Of a DNA stretch of 64,000 nucleotides, positions 1-8,263 are shown one piece after another. This DNA is from Firmicutes bacterium UBA6113. GTDB lineage: Bacteria > Bacillota > Clostridia > Tissierellales > Sedimentibacteraceae. The translations under genes and the position numbers were made by a program. Positions within the stretch are counted from its first letter, which is position 1; every line of letters starts with the position of its first letter. The notes under the pieces are model-generated. The model had not been told where the DNA came from and searched no databases. It saw only the letters and a program-made list of their open reading frames with translations. The stretch spans positions 1-64,000 of the forward strand of contig DIWF01000021.1 of NCBI GenBank assembly GCA_002422545.1, given 5' to 3'.

Positions 1-32
1 AAAAATAACTAACATTTGGAGGTGCTTTTATA

Positions 33-545
33 TTGGCAAAATATTCATTAGAATTTAAATTAAAAGTAGTAAAATACATATTGGATGAGAAAAACTCATC
101 AGAACAGGCATCTAAAATTTTTGATGTTCCGGTTTCGCCAATTAAGAGATGGGTTAAACGATATGAAATACATGGTTCAAAAGGCTTACTCATGAAACAA
201 GGAAGTTATACTGGAGATTTTAAGTTAAATGTAATAGAATATATGCATGATAATCACATGTCTATAAACGAAGCTGCAGCACATTTTGGAATACCAAGTG
301 ATGCAACAGTCGGAAAGTGGGAACGTGCATATTATGAAGAAGGATCTGAAGCCTTATTTAGAGACAATAGAGGCCGAACTAAAGGTAAAATGAAAACAAA
401 ACAACCTAAGAAATCATTACCTAAATCAACTGAAGAAGATTTGATAGCTGAAGTACAACGCCTTCGTATGGAGAATGAATACTTAAAAAAATTGAATGCC
501 TTAGTTCAGAAAAAGGAAGAATCAGCAAAGAAGACAAAACAATAG
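33..545 (+). CDS. IS3-family transposase OrfA (helix-turn-helix DNA-binding subunit)
   Basis: The 170-residue product has two helix-turn-helix segments (about residues 10-50 and 60-100) and a C-terminal coiled-coil leucine-zipper stretch (about 130-160), the usual OrfA layout. OrfA binds the ends of the element and limits transposition. The start is a TTG at 33 preceded by GGAGGT at 18-23. Near the 3' end the frame reads G-AAA-AAG at 509-515, a slippery heptamer of the kind IS3 elements use for -1 frameshifting into orfB. OrfA ends at TAG 543-545. Confidence 0.85.
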   Translation: MAKYSLEFKLKVVKYILDEKNSSEQASKIFDVPVSPIKRWVKRYEIHGSKGLLMKQGSYTGDFKLNVIEYMHDNHMSINEAAAHFGIPSDATVGKWERAYYEEGSEALFRDNRGRTKGKMKTKQPKKSLPKSTEEDLIAEVQRLRMENEYLKKLNALVQKKEESAKKTKQ

Positions 546-1387
546 TAATTAGTGAATTAAGGCATAAATATAGTTTAAATGATTTACTAAAACTTGCTGG
601 TATTAAGCGCAGTACATATTACTACCAGATTAAAAGGATTAATAAACCAGATAAATATGCTGATATTAAAAAAATCATTAATCAGATATTCAAAGAAAAC
701 AAAGGAAGATATGGATATCGTAGAATTACATTAGAAATGGTCAATCGTGGCTATCATATTAATCATAAAACAGTTTTACGTATAATGAACCAAGAAAATA
801 TCAAATGCATGGTTAGAATGAAAAAATATAAATCATACCGTGGCGAATTAGGTACAGTAGCTCCAAACTTACTACAGAGAAACTTTAATGCAGATAAACC
901 TAATGAAAAGTGGGTAACTGACATTACAGAATTCTCATTATTAGGAATAAAGCTATATCTATCTCCAATTTTAGACTTATATAACGGAGAAATTATTAGT
1001 TATAATATATCTGATAAACCTATTTTTGCACAAACCCTTGATATGTTGGAAAGAGCATTTAAAAAGATCCCTGATAATACTGGATTAATTCTTCATTCTG
1101 ATCAAGGTTGGCAATATCAAATGAAACGGTACCAATTAATGCTAAAGGAAAAAGGAATTAACCAAAGTATGTCACGTAAAGGTAATTGCTTAGATAATTC
1201 AGTTATGGAAAATTTTTTTGGTTTATTAAAATCTGAACTTTTTTATTTACAGAAATTTACATCAGTAGAACAGTTTAAAATGGAATTAATAGATTACATA
1301 GATTATTACAACAACAAAAGAATTAAATGCAAACTTAAAGGACTGAGTCCTGTACAATACAGAATTCAATCCTTACAAGTTGCTTAA
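509..1387 (+). CDS. IS3-family transposase OrfB (DDE catalytic domain), made by -1 frameshift
   Basis: Shifting -1 at the slippery run 510-515 joins OrfA to a continuous frame from about 509 to TAA 1385-1387, so the active enzyme is an OrfAB fusion. The frame contains an IS3-type HTH_21 region and then an rve integrase core. The catalytic triad can be read as D in WVTDITEF, D in LHSDQGWQYQ and E in NSVMENFFGLLKSEL. The first in-frame ATG, at 737, lies inside the protein, so a call starting there would miss about 75 residues. The copy looks intact. Confidence 0.8.
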   Translation, partial: EKGRISKEDKTIVISELRHKYSLNDLLKLAGIKRSTYYYQIKRINKPDKYADIKKIINQIFKENKGRYGYRRITLEMVNRGYHINHKTVLRIMNQENIKCMVRMKKYKSYRGELGTVAPNLLQRNFNADKPNEKWVTDITEFSLLGIKLYLSPILDLYNGEIISYNISDKPIFAQTLDMLERAFKKIPDNTGLILHSDQGWQYQMKRYQLMLKEKGINQSMSRKGNCLDNSVMENFFGLLKSELFYLQKFTSVEQFKMELIDYIDYYNNKRIKCKLKGLSPVQYRIQSLQVA

Positions 1388-1503
1388 TTAAATATGTCTA
1401 ACTTTTTGGGTTCAGTTCAGCATCCTCCTTTTTTTATTTAGTGAATTCATAGGTGCTTTTTCATTACCTACTTTAATATTCTTATGTATTTGAAAGACTA
1501 TTC

Positions 1504-1630
1504 AAAATAAACATAAAATCTTAAGTTTTTACAAAAACATATATAGTTTTCAACATGTTCCCGCACAAGTAGTTTTTTTATGATAGTATAATAATACCAA
1601 AAGCATGAAAGCGAAAAGGGAGAGATAATC
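1504..1630 (+). promoter_or_regulatory. Second copy of the agr promoter block
   Basis: This stretch is closely related, along its whole length, to 8135-8262, which sits directly before agrD. Shared blocks include CTTAAGTTT, ACAAAAACATATATAG, TTTCAACATGTTCCCGCACA, TGATAGTAT and ATAATACCAAAAGCA. A TATAAT lies at 1588-1593 with no good -35 box, as expected of an activator-dependent promoter. No agrD follows this copy. The next gene is the small membrane protein at 1696. By inference the block carries the response-regulator binding site plus promoter. Confidence 0.7.
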
Positions 1631-1695
1631 TATATTTGCAGAATTTTCAAGGTTTAAAATATATATTATTTTATTGAATAAATGGGAGTTTTATT

Positions 1696-1974
1696 ATGAA
1701 AAAAATTGTTAGATATGTATTGTATTTTGTATTAACTATAATAATTATAATGAAATGGTCACAGTTTTTTAGTGGCGGTGATTATATTCTAAAAGCAATA
1801 ATACTTATTATTCTTTTTATACCTGTAATAGCATATGTTATTTTCAATAGTAAATACTTTCGCCCTCTCAAATTAAAACGTATTAGATATGCAATTTATT
1901 TTGCGGTATTATTGATATATTTGTTTTTAGTTTATATGTTAGGATATTATGTTGTTTCAAATGCAGTAAAATAG
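1696..1974 (+). CDS. Small membrane protein of unknown function, downstream of an agr-type promoter
   Basis: The 92-residue product is almost entirely hydrophobic, with about three membrane-spanning segments (residues 5-22, 30-50, 66-88) separated by short basic loops. The ATG at 1696 follows GGGAG at 1684-1688. I do not recognise the family. Its position about 65 bases after a duplicate of the agr promoter block suggests control by the AgrA-type regulator encoded at 6126, but that is inference from shared upstream sequence. Confidence 0.6.
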   Translation: MKKIVRYVLYFVLTIIIIMKWSQFFSGGDYILKAIILIILFIPVIAYVIFNSKYFRPLKLKRIRYAIYFAVLLIYLFLVYMLGYYVVSNAVK

Positions 1975-2039
1975 AAAGTAAGCGTTTAAACAAGACAAAG
2001 GTAAGATATCATAAATTAAAATAATATTGGTAAAGGATA

Positions 2040-2291
2040 ATGAATGTTATGAACAATGAAAACAATAAAAAGATTGAAGGAAAGAATAAAGAAGAAAATA
2101 AAAATGCCTTTAATGATATAAAGATGTTCCTATATTTACTTTTATGTAGTGAATTAATTATGCTATATTTATCTGGAAAACAGATGTTTTTTGAAAACAT
2201 TGATTGTTCACCAGCAGTAGCAGGAATAAATACAGTATTGCTGATTCTAACAATTCTTCATATAAGAAAAATTAAGACTAGTAAGAAATAA
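2040..2291 (+). CDS. Small membrane protein, unknown
   Basis: The 83-residue product has a charged, lysine/asparagine-rich N-terminus (residues 1-25) followed by two hydrophobic segments (about 28-45 and 58-76) and a basic tail. The ribosome binding site is weak (AAAGGA just before the start), and ATG 2049 is an alternative start. It follows the previous small membrane gene on the same strand by about 65 bases and may share its transcript. No family is recognised. Confidence 0.5.
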   Translation: MNVMNNENNKKIEGKNKEENKNAFNDIKMFLYLLLCSELIMLYLSGKQMFFENIDCSPAVAGINTVLLILTILHIRKIKTSKK

Positions 2292-2321
2292 CATCATCCA
2301 GCCACTTTTTATAATAAGTTA

Positions 2322-2468
2322 ATGTCTGAAAGCCATAAGCCCCATCCATATACTAAAGTACCCGAACATGACATCATGAGTAGTGTTTACAATGAACTTC
2401 CAAAAGTTACCGACACAGATATCGAAATGTTGTTGTATGCTTGGTTTACAAAATTTTACCAAATATAG
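2322..2468 (+). CDS. Possible 48-codon ORF or gene remnant
   Basis: The frame reads MSESHKPHPYTKVPEHD at its start and ends FTKFYQI. The composition looks coding-like, but there is no Shine-Dalgarno sequence before the ATG. It may be the remnant of a larger soluble gene lost in this rearranged region. The rest of the 2292-2542 interval shows nothing else. Confidence 0.25.
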   Translation: MSESHKPHPYTKVPEHDIMSSVYNELPKVTDTDIEMLLYAWFTKFYQI

Positions 2469-2542
2469 CAACATACATAAATGAAAAATTGAAAACATGC
2501 TAACTTTCAAATTCCTGAAGATTAGTTGAAAGGACAAATGAC

Positions 2543-2959
2543 ATGGTAAAAAAGGCATTGATTAGTTTAACCATAGTGTTATTGATATCATTAATTGTAG
2601 TAAATTTGCATGGTGAAAAAGATATAATACAAATAAAAACATTAAATGAGGTTAATCTAGTGGAAGAAATACCTTACTTGGATGCCATAGATTCAGTGCA
2701 GCTTGATGAAAACGATAAGGTATATGATATGCGGTATTATACTGAAGCATCATACCTTTCTACAGATAGAAGAAACTTTATATACAGAGTAAATATAAAA
2801 AAATCTGGTTTGGTATATGAACAGGTTAGAGGGGCAGAACAGATGTTGTTTGAGAAATTTGGAGGATTTGAAAAATTGCTTAACAAGATTAACCCAATAA
2901 GTCCAAATAACCCAAGAATTGATGAATATCTAAAAGCAGCAGAAGAATTATTTAAGTAG
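2543..2959 (+). CDS. Membrane-anchored or exported small protein, unknown
   Basis: The 138-residue product has a single N-terminal hydrophobic segment (residues 4-22, signal anchor or uncleaved signal) followed by a soluble acidic domain of about 110 residues. The ATG at 2543 follows GAAAGGA. Its stop lies 14 bases before the TTG chosen for the next gene, an Imm26-type immunity gene, so the two probably form one transcript ended by the terminator at 3436. It could be a toxin-associated or second immunity protein. The family is not recognised. Confidence 0.55.
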   Translation: MVKKALISLTIVLLISLIVVNLHGEKDIIQIKTLNEVNLVEEIPYLDAIDSVQLDENDKVYDMRYYTEASYLSTDRRNFIYRVNIKKSGLVYEQVRGAEQMLFEKFGGFEKLLNKINPISPNNPRIDEYLKAAEELFK

Positions 2960-2973
2960 GAAGGAGAGTGAAA

Positions 2974-3426
2974 TTGTTGGCAAAAAGAGTTAAGTATGTT
3001 GAGGGAGATGTTTTCGAATTAAGACTAGATGAAAATGGAAATATAGGGTATGGAAGGATACTCAAACTAGATAAGCCCTCAATATTTGTAGAACTATTTG
3101 AACTGCAACCTTCACAAGACAGTAAAGAGCTAGCAACAATAAGAGAATTTAACTCACTATTCTCTGTTTGGTGTACAGATAATGGTTTGAAAAATGGGGT
3201 ATGGAATGTAATTGGTAATATTCCAGTAATCGGAGAAGTAATCATACCCGATTTTTGGACAACAGATGCATTTACAGACAAAATACTTTTGGTTAGAGGA
3301 GAAGAGAGAATGGAAATTTCAAAGGAGCAAATTGGTGACCTTCTAGCAGCAGGAATATACGGGCATGAAGCCGTTAGGCTTACATATATTCAACAACTCG
3401 TGAAGAAGGGATTATACCATAAGTAA
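2974..3426 (+). CDS. Imm26-family immunity protein
   Basis: The product, about 150 residues and soluble, shows the Imm26-type layout: an N-terminal strand with EGDVFELRLDENGNIGYGRIL and a middle block with WNVIGNIPVIGEVIIPDFW. Such proteins neutralise toxins of polymorphic secretion systems. The start is uncertain: GTG 2968 is too close to AAGGAGA (2961-2967), so TTG 2974 or TTG 2977 is more likely. No intact cognate toxin lies upstream, so this looks like an orphan immunity gene. The family call is by pattern, not by search. Confidence 0.65.
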   Translation: MLAKRVKYVEGDVFELRLDENGNIGYGRILKLDKPSIFVELFELQPSQDSKELATIREFNSLFSVWCTDNGLKNGVWNVIGNIPVIGEVIIPDFWTTDAFTDKILLVRGEERMEISKEQIGDLLAAGIYGHEAVRLTYIQQLVKKGLYHK

Positions 3427-3435
3427 GTAGTAAGG

Positions 3436-3465
3436 GCCAACGGACTTACTCCGTTGGCTTCTTTT
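3436..3465 (+). terminator. Rho-independent terminator
   Basis: GCCAACGGA (3436-3444) and TCCGTTGGC (3450-3458) form a perfect 9-bp stem with a 5-base loop, followed by TTCTTTT. It ends the immunity-gene transcript. Confidence 0.9.
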
Positions 3466-3466
3466 A

Positions 3467-3781
3467 TCTAAAATTCACTGGCTTACTTTGTATCAATTGA
3501 GTATTTGCAATTATTTAGGACAGTATTTATTATAAAATTCTCTAATTAATCTGTGTAGGTTTTCCACTTCCCCCCGATACGAAATGCAAAATTGCTCCGG
3601 AGCTTAATAAGTTATGTAATGGATAAGAGCTATGTATTCACAAATCAAATAGAAAAGTATGAGTTTGGACGTATGTGGGATGTAAACCTAGTGCGGGTAT
3701 TTTTAAAAATTTGGCTTCACCTATACCTGTGCTGGTAACCTAATTGAGGAGAAGGTCAACTAAATAAGGCTGTACTACCAC
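3467..3781. other. Intergenic stretch with decayed sequence upstream of the RHS fragment
   Basis: No open gene is present here. The last bases before 3782 read in frame as LYYHM directly after an in-frame TAA at about 3761-3766. This shows that the upstream RHS body has been lost and that the RHS frame enters from a rearranged junction. No promoter stands out. Confidence 0.4.
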
Positions 3782-4633
3782 ATGGATTATCTGGGTACGG
3801 CAGATTATCTGACAAGTCCAATGACCGGCAAAGTAGAAAGCTGGACTCACTACAACGAGTGGGGTAAAATTACCCACAACGCAGTATTAAAGTGCGGACA
3901 GCGAGAGCTTGACATGGTGAAGCGCTATGCAACCCATGACTATGACAGCGTGCTGGGTATGTACTATGCAAAAGCAAGGTTCTATGATGCTGAAGACAGA
4001 AGATTTGTTGCTTTTGATCCAATTTTGGATGCTTCTGAGTATGATATAAAGAGTTGTTTAAGTAACCCTGTGCAGTTTGTGCAGTATCTGTATGTAAAAA
4101 ACCAGCCTCTACTCTTGATTGACCCTCTTGGTCTTTGGACACTTGCAATAGGAGGAGAAGGATCAGCAGCATTCATACTTCGTCTTGCTTTAGGAGGGCA
4201 GCTTGCGGTAGATGGCGAAGGAAATTTTGGAATTTTGACGTATTCAGCTGTAGGAGGTGGTTTTCCAACGGCAAATATTGGAGGTACGGTTACAGGTACT
4301 AATGCACCTACTATTGAAGATCTTTCGTCTCTTGGATTTGCAGGTGGCGGCTCGTTAACAGCTCCGATTGGAATACTTGCCGGAACAGGTGTAGGTGCAG
4401 AGATAAATAACACCGGACAATATCCTGGATTTACAGTATCTTTAGTGGTAGGGACATCATTCCCAGAGGCTCATGGTGAAATTACGTATACGAATGTTTA
4501 TAACATTACTGAATTGTTAAAATTTTGGGGGCTTTATGACACTGCATATCAGACTGTAAGAGACTATTACAACAAATTAACTTGTGAGCAAAAGGATTAT
4601 TTTAAGGATAGTTTTGGTGTTGAATTTAAATAA
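3782..4633 (+). CDS. 3' end of an RHS-repeat toxin: RHS core plus variable C-terminal tip
   Basis: Residues 1-118 match the end of an RHS protein: DYLGTADYLTSP, HYNEWGKITHNAVLK, then the core signature YDSVLGMYYAKARFYDAEDRRF and NQPLLLIDPLG. RHS proteins normally run to well over 1000 residues, so this 283-residue frame is only the terminal fragment. After the conserved DPLG junction comes a variable tip (about 119-283), glycine-rich then acidic, which in intact proteins is the toxin. I do not recognise its class. There is no good ribosome binding site, so it is probably a silent cassette or pseudogene. Base composition is richer in GC than its neighbours. Confidence 0.75.
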   Translation: MDYLGTADYLTSPMTGKVESWTHYNEWGKITHNAVLKCGQRELDMVKRYATHDYDSVLGMYYAKARFYDAEDRRFVAFDPILDASEYDIKSCLSNPVQFVQYLYVKNQPLLLIDPLGLWTLAIGGEGSAAFILRLALGGQLAVDGEGNFGILTYSAVGGGFPTANIGGTVTGTNAPTIEDLSSLGFAGGGSLTAPIGILAGTGVGAEINNTGQYPGFTVSLVVGTSFPEAHGEITYTNVYNITELLKFWGLYDTAYQTVRDYYNKLTCEQKDYFKDSFGVEFK

Positions 4634-4662
4634 TCTTTTGAGTGTAAAAGGATGTGATATAT

Positions 4663-5028
4663 ATGACTTCATCAATAAAAAAATATTGGGTAGTAGCATG
4701 CATATTTTGCTGCTTTGAAATTATAGCTCTAAAATTTAATTCTGATGGTTTTGCTATAGCCTGTATGGGGGTTGTTTGGGTTATAATGGTTATAGGATAT
4801 GGAATAGAAGTCATGAGGTTTACAGATTATTACAAAGAGCATCACTTGGAAGAGTATAATAAGATGCTTCGTGAGAGTAGAGGTATTAGAAATGGATTAA
4901 AAGCACAACTAACTTTTGATCCGGGAGATAGAGAATTAAAAATACTCCAACAACGATTAAAAAATTATTTTAGGTTTATCCTATTTTCAGTGGTGGTTCC
5001 ATCGATGATATTACTGATTTTTGGATGA
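4663..5028 (+). CDS. Small membrane protein, candidate immunity partner of the RHS tip
   Basis: The 121-residue product has two N-terminal membrane segments (about residues 6-24 and 30-50), a soluble charged middle with FTDYYKEHHLEEYNKMLRES, and a C-terminal membrane segment (about 103-120). ATG 4663 follows AAAGGA at 4647-4652; GTG 4654 is too close to it. It starts 30 bases after the RHS tip, the classic place for an immunity gene, so immunity is inferred from context only. Confidence 0.6.
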   Translation: MTSSIKKYWVVACIFCCFEIIALKFNSDGFAIACMGVVWVIMVIGYGIEVMRFTDYYKEHHLEEYNKMLRESRGIRNGLKAQLTFDPGDRELKILQQRLKNYFRFILFSVVVPSMILLIFG

Positions 5029-5037
5029 TTATTAGTC

Positions 5038-5107
5038 TATGTCAAGGGGACGTATGTCAAGGGGACGCGTATGTCAAGGGGACGCGTATGGGTATGTCAA
5101 GGGGACG
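5038..5107. repeat. Short tandem repeat, about four units of TATGTCAAGGGGACG(CG)
   Basis: Units begin at 5038, 5053, 5070 and 5093. The second and third are identical 17-mers; the fourth is preceded by an extra TATGGG. The array sits between the RHS-associated gene and the protease remnant. Unit number may vary between strains. Confidence 0.85.
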
Positions 5108-5140
5108 GGGTTGTTGTCATCATTCTTGTGACAAACACGC

Positions 5141-5166
5141 GGGAGGGCAGTAACCCTCCCCTATAG
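5141..5166. repeat. Half unit of the GTAGGGG/CCCCTAC dispersed repeat
   Basis: GGGAGGGC-AGTAA-CCCTCCCCTATAG resembles the right arm of the repeat family seen at 33128 and 38726. It also begins the region shared with 11373 onward, so it was copied together with the protease gene. Confidence 0.6.
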
Positions 5167-5197
5167 TTGTTATAGAAAATGTTGAACTGTATCTTTT

Positions 5198-5917
5198 TTA
5201 TGAAAAAATTCTGCTTATATCAAGTATTCCGGCACCTTGTTCAATGGAGGATGCTTTTATTTTCGTGTATGCATTCAACAGCTTTCGCTTAATATCATAA
5301 TGAGTGTAATTTGGGTTCTCATTTAGTAAAAGTGCTGCAGCTCCTGAAACCATTGGGGCGGACATACTTGTTCCGCTTAATGTTGTATAACTGGTCAGGT
5401 TTTTGTTGGAAAGTGACATGATGTTTACCCCGGGAGCTATGAGATCAGGCTTTCTTACCCTGTCAAGAGTTGGGCCCCTGCTAGAAAATTCCGCAATGGA
5501 ATCATCATTTGTTTCAACTGTGCGCCCGTCATCCAATGCTCCAACGGAAATGACGTACCTGCTGGTTGCCGGAGACAGTATGGTGTTTCTCATGGGTCCG
5601 CTGTTTCCTACTGCTGCAACAACTATGAAGTTGTTGTCTATAGCCCTGTTTGCTGCTTTAACCAGAGGGTCTCTCCTTTCCCTGTACTGAGCAATGGCTC
5701 CCAGAGAAAAATTGATGATTCTTGTTTTATAAACCTCCCTGTTTTCAATTATCCACTGAACAGTTGATAAAATGTCTGATGTGTTTCCGTTTCCGCTTTC
5801 ATCAAGAACCTTTACTGAAAGAATATTTGCTTCTGGAGCAATTCCTTTGTACTTACCCTTTGACGAATAGCCGTTTCCGGCAAGTATTCCTGCGCAATGG
5901 GTTCCGTGTACAGTAAG
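5198..5917 (-). pseudogene. 5'-truncated copy of the subtilisin-like protease gene
   Basis: This region is nearly identical to the 3' two-thirds of the intact protease gene at 11446-12615, in the same orientation. The frame stays open from the C-terminus back to a VHGTHCAGILAG-like segment at about 5885-5917, so the catalytic His, Asn and Ser regions survive. The first ~152 codons, including the catalytic Asp, are missing. At about 5917 the similarity stops abruptly at unrelated AT-rich DNA. The only usable ATG (5593) would give 131 residues containing just the Ser part, so it is almost certainly non-functional. Confidence 0.85.
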
Positions 5918-6125
5918 ACAAAATAAAGGAATATTAAAAAAAGAAACGTAATTACATATTTTAATTCATGTTTGTAAAAGCCATTCAAAAATCTTGCTTT
6001 TCTTACTTTTTACAGCTCAACGGAAATATTAAGTGTATTAAGATTTTTCTGCACAGATTTTCTTCATTGTTTGAACAGCATTACTAGAGTATAATTAATT
6101 ATATAAAAGTAGGCAGGTGAATTTA

Positions 6126-6845
6126 ATGTTTCGAATTGGAATATGTGATGATGAGTCTATTATTTGCTCTGAAATTGAAAATATCATATTAAACTACAGC
6201 AAATCAATTTCTGAAAAAATTGAAGTTGATGTTTTTTATTCAGGTGAAGAATTATATGAATTTTTAAAAAGTGATAATTGTGTTGATATGATTTTTCTTG
6301 ATATCGAGTTAAACAAGCTTAATGGAGTTGAGCTTGGTAGAATAATTCGAAATGAACTGAAAAATGAAAATATACAAATAGTCTACATTTCCTCAAAAGA
6401 AAATTATGCCATGGAGCTTTTTGATGTAAGACCTCTTAATTTTTTAATAAAACCTATTGATAAATTAAAAGTCATTGAAATGATAAATAAAGCCATGGAG
6501 CTTTTAAATAAGCTGGATGTTTTTTTTAAGTATAAGCAAGGGCATAATTTTTGTAAAAAAGAAATAAAAGACATACTATATTTTGAAAGTGATAATCGCC
6601 AGGTCAAGATGGTTACAATAACAGATGAAATTACATTTTACGGTAATTTATCTGAAATTCATTCACAACTTGAATTACATAAATTCTTCTTTACCCACAA
6701 GTCATACTTGGTTAACTATCATCATGTAGCAGAGTTTTATTATGATAAGCTTATTCTGACCAACTCACATGTTTTGCCCATAAGTCAGTCAAAAAGAACA
6801 GAGGTACGAAAATTGCAATTAAAGTATGAAGGAGATGAAATATAG
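6126..6845 (+). CDS. agrA: LytTR-type response regulator (AgrA-like)
   Basis: The 239-residue product has a CheY-like receiver (1-120: paired acidic residues in GICDDE, phospho-acceptor D59 in MIFLDIELN, conserved K in LIKPIDK) and a C-terminal LytTR DNA-binding domain (about 135-235, with ILYFESDNRQVKMV and FFTHKSYLVNY). It is the cytoplasmic output of the agr circuit, switched on when AgrC senses the peptide. ATG 6126 is preferred over GTG 6117, which lies within the AGGCAGGTG ribosome binding site. Its TAG overlaps the agrC GTG by one base, implying coupling. The likely target is the block before agrD. Confidence 0.85.
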   Translation: MFRIGICDDESIICSEIENIILNYSKSISEKIEVDVFYSGEELYEFLKSDNCVDMIFLDIELNKLNGVELGRIIRNELKNENIQIVYISSKENYAMELFDVRPLNFLIKPIDKLKVIEMINKAMELLNKLDVFFKYKQGHNFCKKEIKDILYFESDNRQVKMVTITDEITFYGNLSEIHSQLELHKFFFTHKSYLVNYHHVAEFYYDKLILTNSHVLPISQSKRTEVRKLQLKYEGDEI

Positions 6846-8131
6846 TGATTATTAGTAATTTTAATATGTTTTACATTATTACCAATATATTTGATGTATA
6901 TATAATGTATAAGTTTATGTCTGCTTTTTTTGACAGGAAAGATTCGAACAGACATATTGAAATCATTTCATATACATTTTATTTTTTTAGCTTCACTTCT
7001 TTGTACTTATTTTTGAACATTCCAATTGTAACGTTATTGTGTAACATTATTGTGCTGTTTTTTGTTTCATTTAATTATAAAACAAGTTTAAAAAGAAGGA
7101 TTTTGGCTATTTCACTTATTTATATAATCTCAATATCCATTGAAAGTATAGTTGCCTTAATGTTCGGTTTTCTAGACTTCTCTATATTTAGTAAAAATGA
7201 TGAGTTTTCTTCAATAGCCGGCATGATAATTGTTAAAATACTATTATATATTGCTGCTCTTTTTATAAATAATTATAAAAACATAAAAAATAAGATGGTT
7301 ATTCCATACAGCTATTGGTTTGCTATACTTTTTATACCCCTTACTTCATTATTTATAATTTTGACTATAATAGAAATGGCCTCAGACAATGTTTATAAAA
7401 TTATTTTGGTTATAGTAAGCTTGTTATTTGTTAATTTCTTTGTTTTTTATTTATACGATAATCTAAGTTTGCAGCAAGATGAAAGATATGAAAAATTACG
7501 TTTATTGCAACAAAATAATTATTATCAGAAGCAATTTGAGCTTATGAAGACATCATTAAAATCAACTAGATCATTTAAACATGATATGAAAAACCATTTA
7601 GCGGTTTTAAAGCTGCTGGTTGAGAAAAATGAACATAGTGAAGCAATGAAGCATATTGAACAAATGGCAGATGCAATTGTTACAGCAAAAGAATATGCGC
7701 AATCGGGCAATGTCATAATCGACAGTATTCTTAATTTTAAGCTTCAAGAAGCTGTACATAATGGAATATCTGTCTCGTTAGAACTAAATATACCGGAACA
7801 ATTAAGCATTACTTCATTTGACATGTCAGTAATATTGGGAAATTTATTAGACAATGCAATTAGTGCTTGTTCAATATTAGAAAAAGACAAAAGACTGGAT
7901 GTAAAAATTAAATATAAAAGGGGTAGATTGATAACTAAGATATCTAACACATATAACGGAAATTTAAATTATAGTGGCGATAACTTGATTACATCCAATG
8001 AAGATAAGGAAAATCACGGTATGGGAATTAGTAATATAAATTTTGTATTGGATAAATATAATGGTGAGATGGAAATTGAACATACAGAAGATGTCTTTAC
8101 AGTAATATTGCTTATGCATTTGAATGATTAG
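6845..8131 (+). CDS. agrC: Sensor histidine kinase of the AgrC/GHKL type
   Basis: The 428-residue product has an N-terminal region of about six membrane segments (10-205), a coiled linker, a DHp-like segment with FKHDMKNHLAVLK (phospho-acceptor H246) and a GHKL ATPase domain with the N box LGNLLDNAISAC (near 330) and GMGISNI (near 392). This is the AgrC layout: the membrane part binds the cyclic peptide and the kinase signals to the regulator encoded just upstream. AAGGAGA precedes GTG 6845. About 130 bases separate its stop from agrD, and they hold the agr promoter block. Confidence 0.85.
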   Translation: MIISNFNMFYIITNIFDVYIMYKFMSAFFDRKDSNRHIEIISYTFYFFSFTSLYLFLNIPIVTLLCNIIVLFFVSFNYKTSLKRRILAISLIYIISISIESIVALMFGFLDFSIFSKNDEFSSIAGMIIVKILLYIAALFINNYKNIKNKMVIPYSYWFAILFIPLTSLFIILTIIEMASDNVYKIILVIVSLLFVNFFVFYLYDNLSLQQDERYEKLRLLQQNNYYQKQFELMKTSLKSTRSFKHDMKNHLAVLKLLVEKNEHSEAMKHIEQMADAIVTAKEYAQSGNVIIDSILNFKLQEAVHNGISVSLELNIPEQLSITSFDMSVILGNLLDNAISACSILEKDKRLDVKIKYKRGRLITKISNTYNGNLNYSGDNLITSNEDKENHGMGISNINFVLDKYNGEMEIEHTEDVFTVILLMHLND

Positions 8132-8134
8132 TCA

Positions 8135-8262
8135 GAATAAACACAAAAATCTTAAGTTTCTACAAAAACATATATAGATTTCAACATGTTCCCGCACAAT
8201 TAGCTTTTTTGTGATAGTATTATAATACCAAAAGCAAGAAAGGGAAAAAGGGGGGGGATAAC
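8135..8262 (+). promoter_or_regulatory. agrDB promoter and probable AgrA-binding region
   Basis: A TATAAT box at 8221-8226 lacks a proper -35 (AATTAG at the expected place), which suggests an activated promoter. Upstream, 8151-8197 is strongly conserved with the copy at 1504-1630, and includes CTTAAGTTT and CAACATGTT with GTT cores 32 bases apart, three helical turns. A purine-rich run of G's just before 8264 supplies the agrD ribosome binding site. Confidence 0.7.
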
Positions 8263-8263
8263 C

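Larger units (their letters stand above)
1..1420 (+). mobile_element. IS3-family insertion sequence, left end outside the window
   Basis: The element carries two overlapping transposase frames (orfA and a frameshifted orfB) of IS3-family type. The right end is probably the stretch around 1395-1420, whose reverse complement starts TGAACTGAACCCAAAAAGTT, the pattern expected of a terminal inverted repeat. The left repeat must lie just before base 1. Target-site duplications therefore cannot be checked. No inactivating change is visible. Confidence 0.85.

Noticed and set aside
2009..2200. Minus-strand 63-residue hydrophobic frame
   Set aside because: It is antisense to the small gene at 2040, and its Phe/Ile-rich content reflects AT-rich DNA.
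3870..4413. Two minus-strand open frames inside the RHS fragment
   Set aside because: They are antisense to a frame with the RHS core signature and lack translation signals.
5403..5690. Plus-strand open frame across the protease remnant, with a counterpart at 11612-11938
   Set aside because: It mirrors the protease coding strand in both copies. Its conservation is explained by the protease sequence.
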